Of a DNA stretch of 64,000 bases, positions 63,977-64,000 are shown in pieces; position 1 is the first letter of the stretch, and each line of letters opens with the position of its first letter. Origin of the DNA: Vibrio jasicida CAIM 1864 = LMG 25398. Lineage in GTDB: Bacteria; Pseudomonadota; Gammaproteobacteria; Enterobacterales; Vibrionaceae. The stretch is from positions 1-64,000 of the forward strand of contig NZ_BAOG01000014.1 of NCBI RefSeq assembly GCF_000400365.1, in the 5' to 3' direction. The notes beneath the pieces are model-generated. The model was given only the letters and a program-made list of their open reading frames with translations. It was not told the DNA's origin and did no database searches. Both the position numbers and the translations under genes were made by a program.

Positions 63977-64000
63977 TGGCTTTTTCCTCTTTAACCATAA

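Overview
The window comes from a Vibrio chromosome, most likely of the Harveyi clade (V. parahaemolyticus or V. alginolyticus type). I infer this from gene content and order, because no database search was possible. The left flank has the enterobacterial-style order tesB - ybaY - atl - ffs, here with a membrane protein and a diguanylate cyclase inserted. The right flank ends in the hinT - COG3014 lipoprotein - ycfL - lpoB - thiK block.

Bases 11681-44077 are a complete Tn7-like, CRISPR-associated transposon of subtype I-F3 (32,397 bp). It sits just behind the signal-recognition-particle RNA gene ffs. Both ends are visible: matching inverted termini starting TGTCG, three TnsB-type sites at each end, and a 5-bp duplication AAAAG on both sides. 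The insertion separated ffs from its own terminator, which now lies at 44078-44110 beyond the right end.

The element reads from left to right as follows: tnsA-tnsB-tnsC; a divergent xre repressor; a winged-helix plus SF2 helicase pair; a GIY-YIG protein; a type I restriction-modification system (hsdM, hsdS, hsdR); a two-gene DRT1-type defence system (a reverse transcriptase fused to a nitrilase domain, and a small membrane protein); tniQ-cas8/5-cas7-cas6; a mini CRISPR array; and about 9 kb of extra cargo. That cargo is an unrecognised three-gene operon (571-aa protein, beta-propeller lipoprotein, 1585-aa protein with an OmpA-like domain) followed by a secreted FGE/SUMF1-fold protein. There is no cas1, cas2 or cas3, as expected for a transposition-only CRISPR system.

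The array explains the location. Its last guide matches the ffs RNA gene over 18 of the first 21 positions, and the three mismatches fall exactly at positions 6, 12 and 18, the bases flipped out of pairing in type I-F complexes. A diverged repeat-like hairpin starts after only 18 nt, and the insertion lies 40 bp from the end of a 32-nt protospacer but about 52 bp from the end of a 20-nt one. Together these suggest a naturally short homing guide. A 19-bp palindromic operator occurs twice in the xre/cargo divergent promoter and once in front of tniQ-cas, tying guide-directed transposition to the Xre repressor.

The right flank carries ordinary Vibrio core genes: a P2-type cation ATPase, SpoU methyltransferase, ferredoxin, FAD oxidoreductase, CBS protein, MATE transporter, a ZntA-like metal ATPase with a MerR-type promoter, uridine phosphorylase, a VC1899-like CARF-nuclease, a chemotaxis receptor, and the hinT-thiK block.
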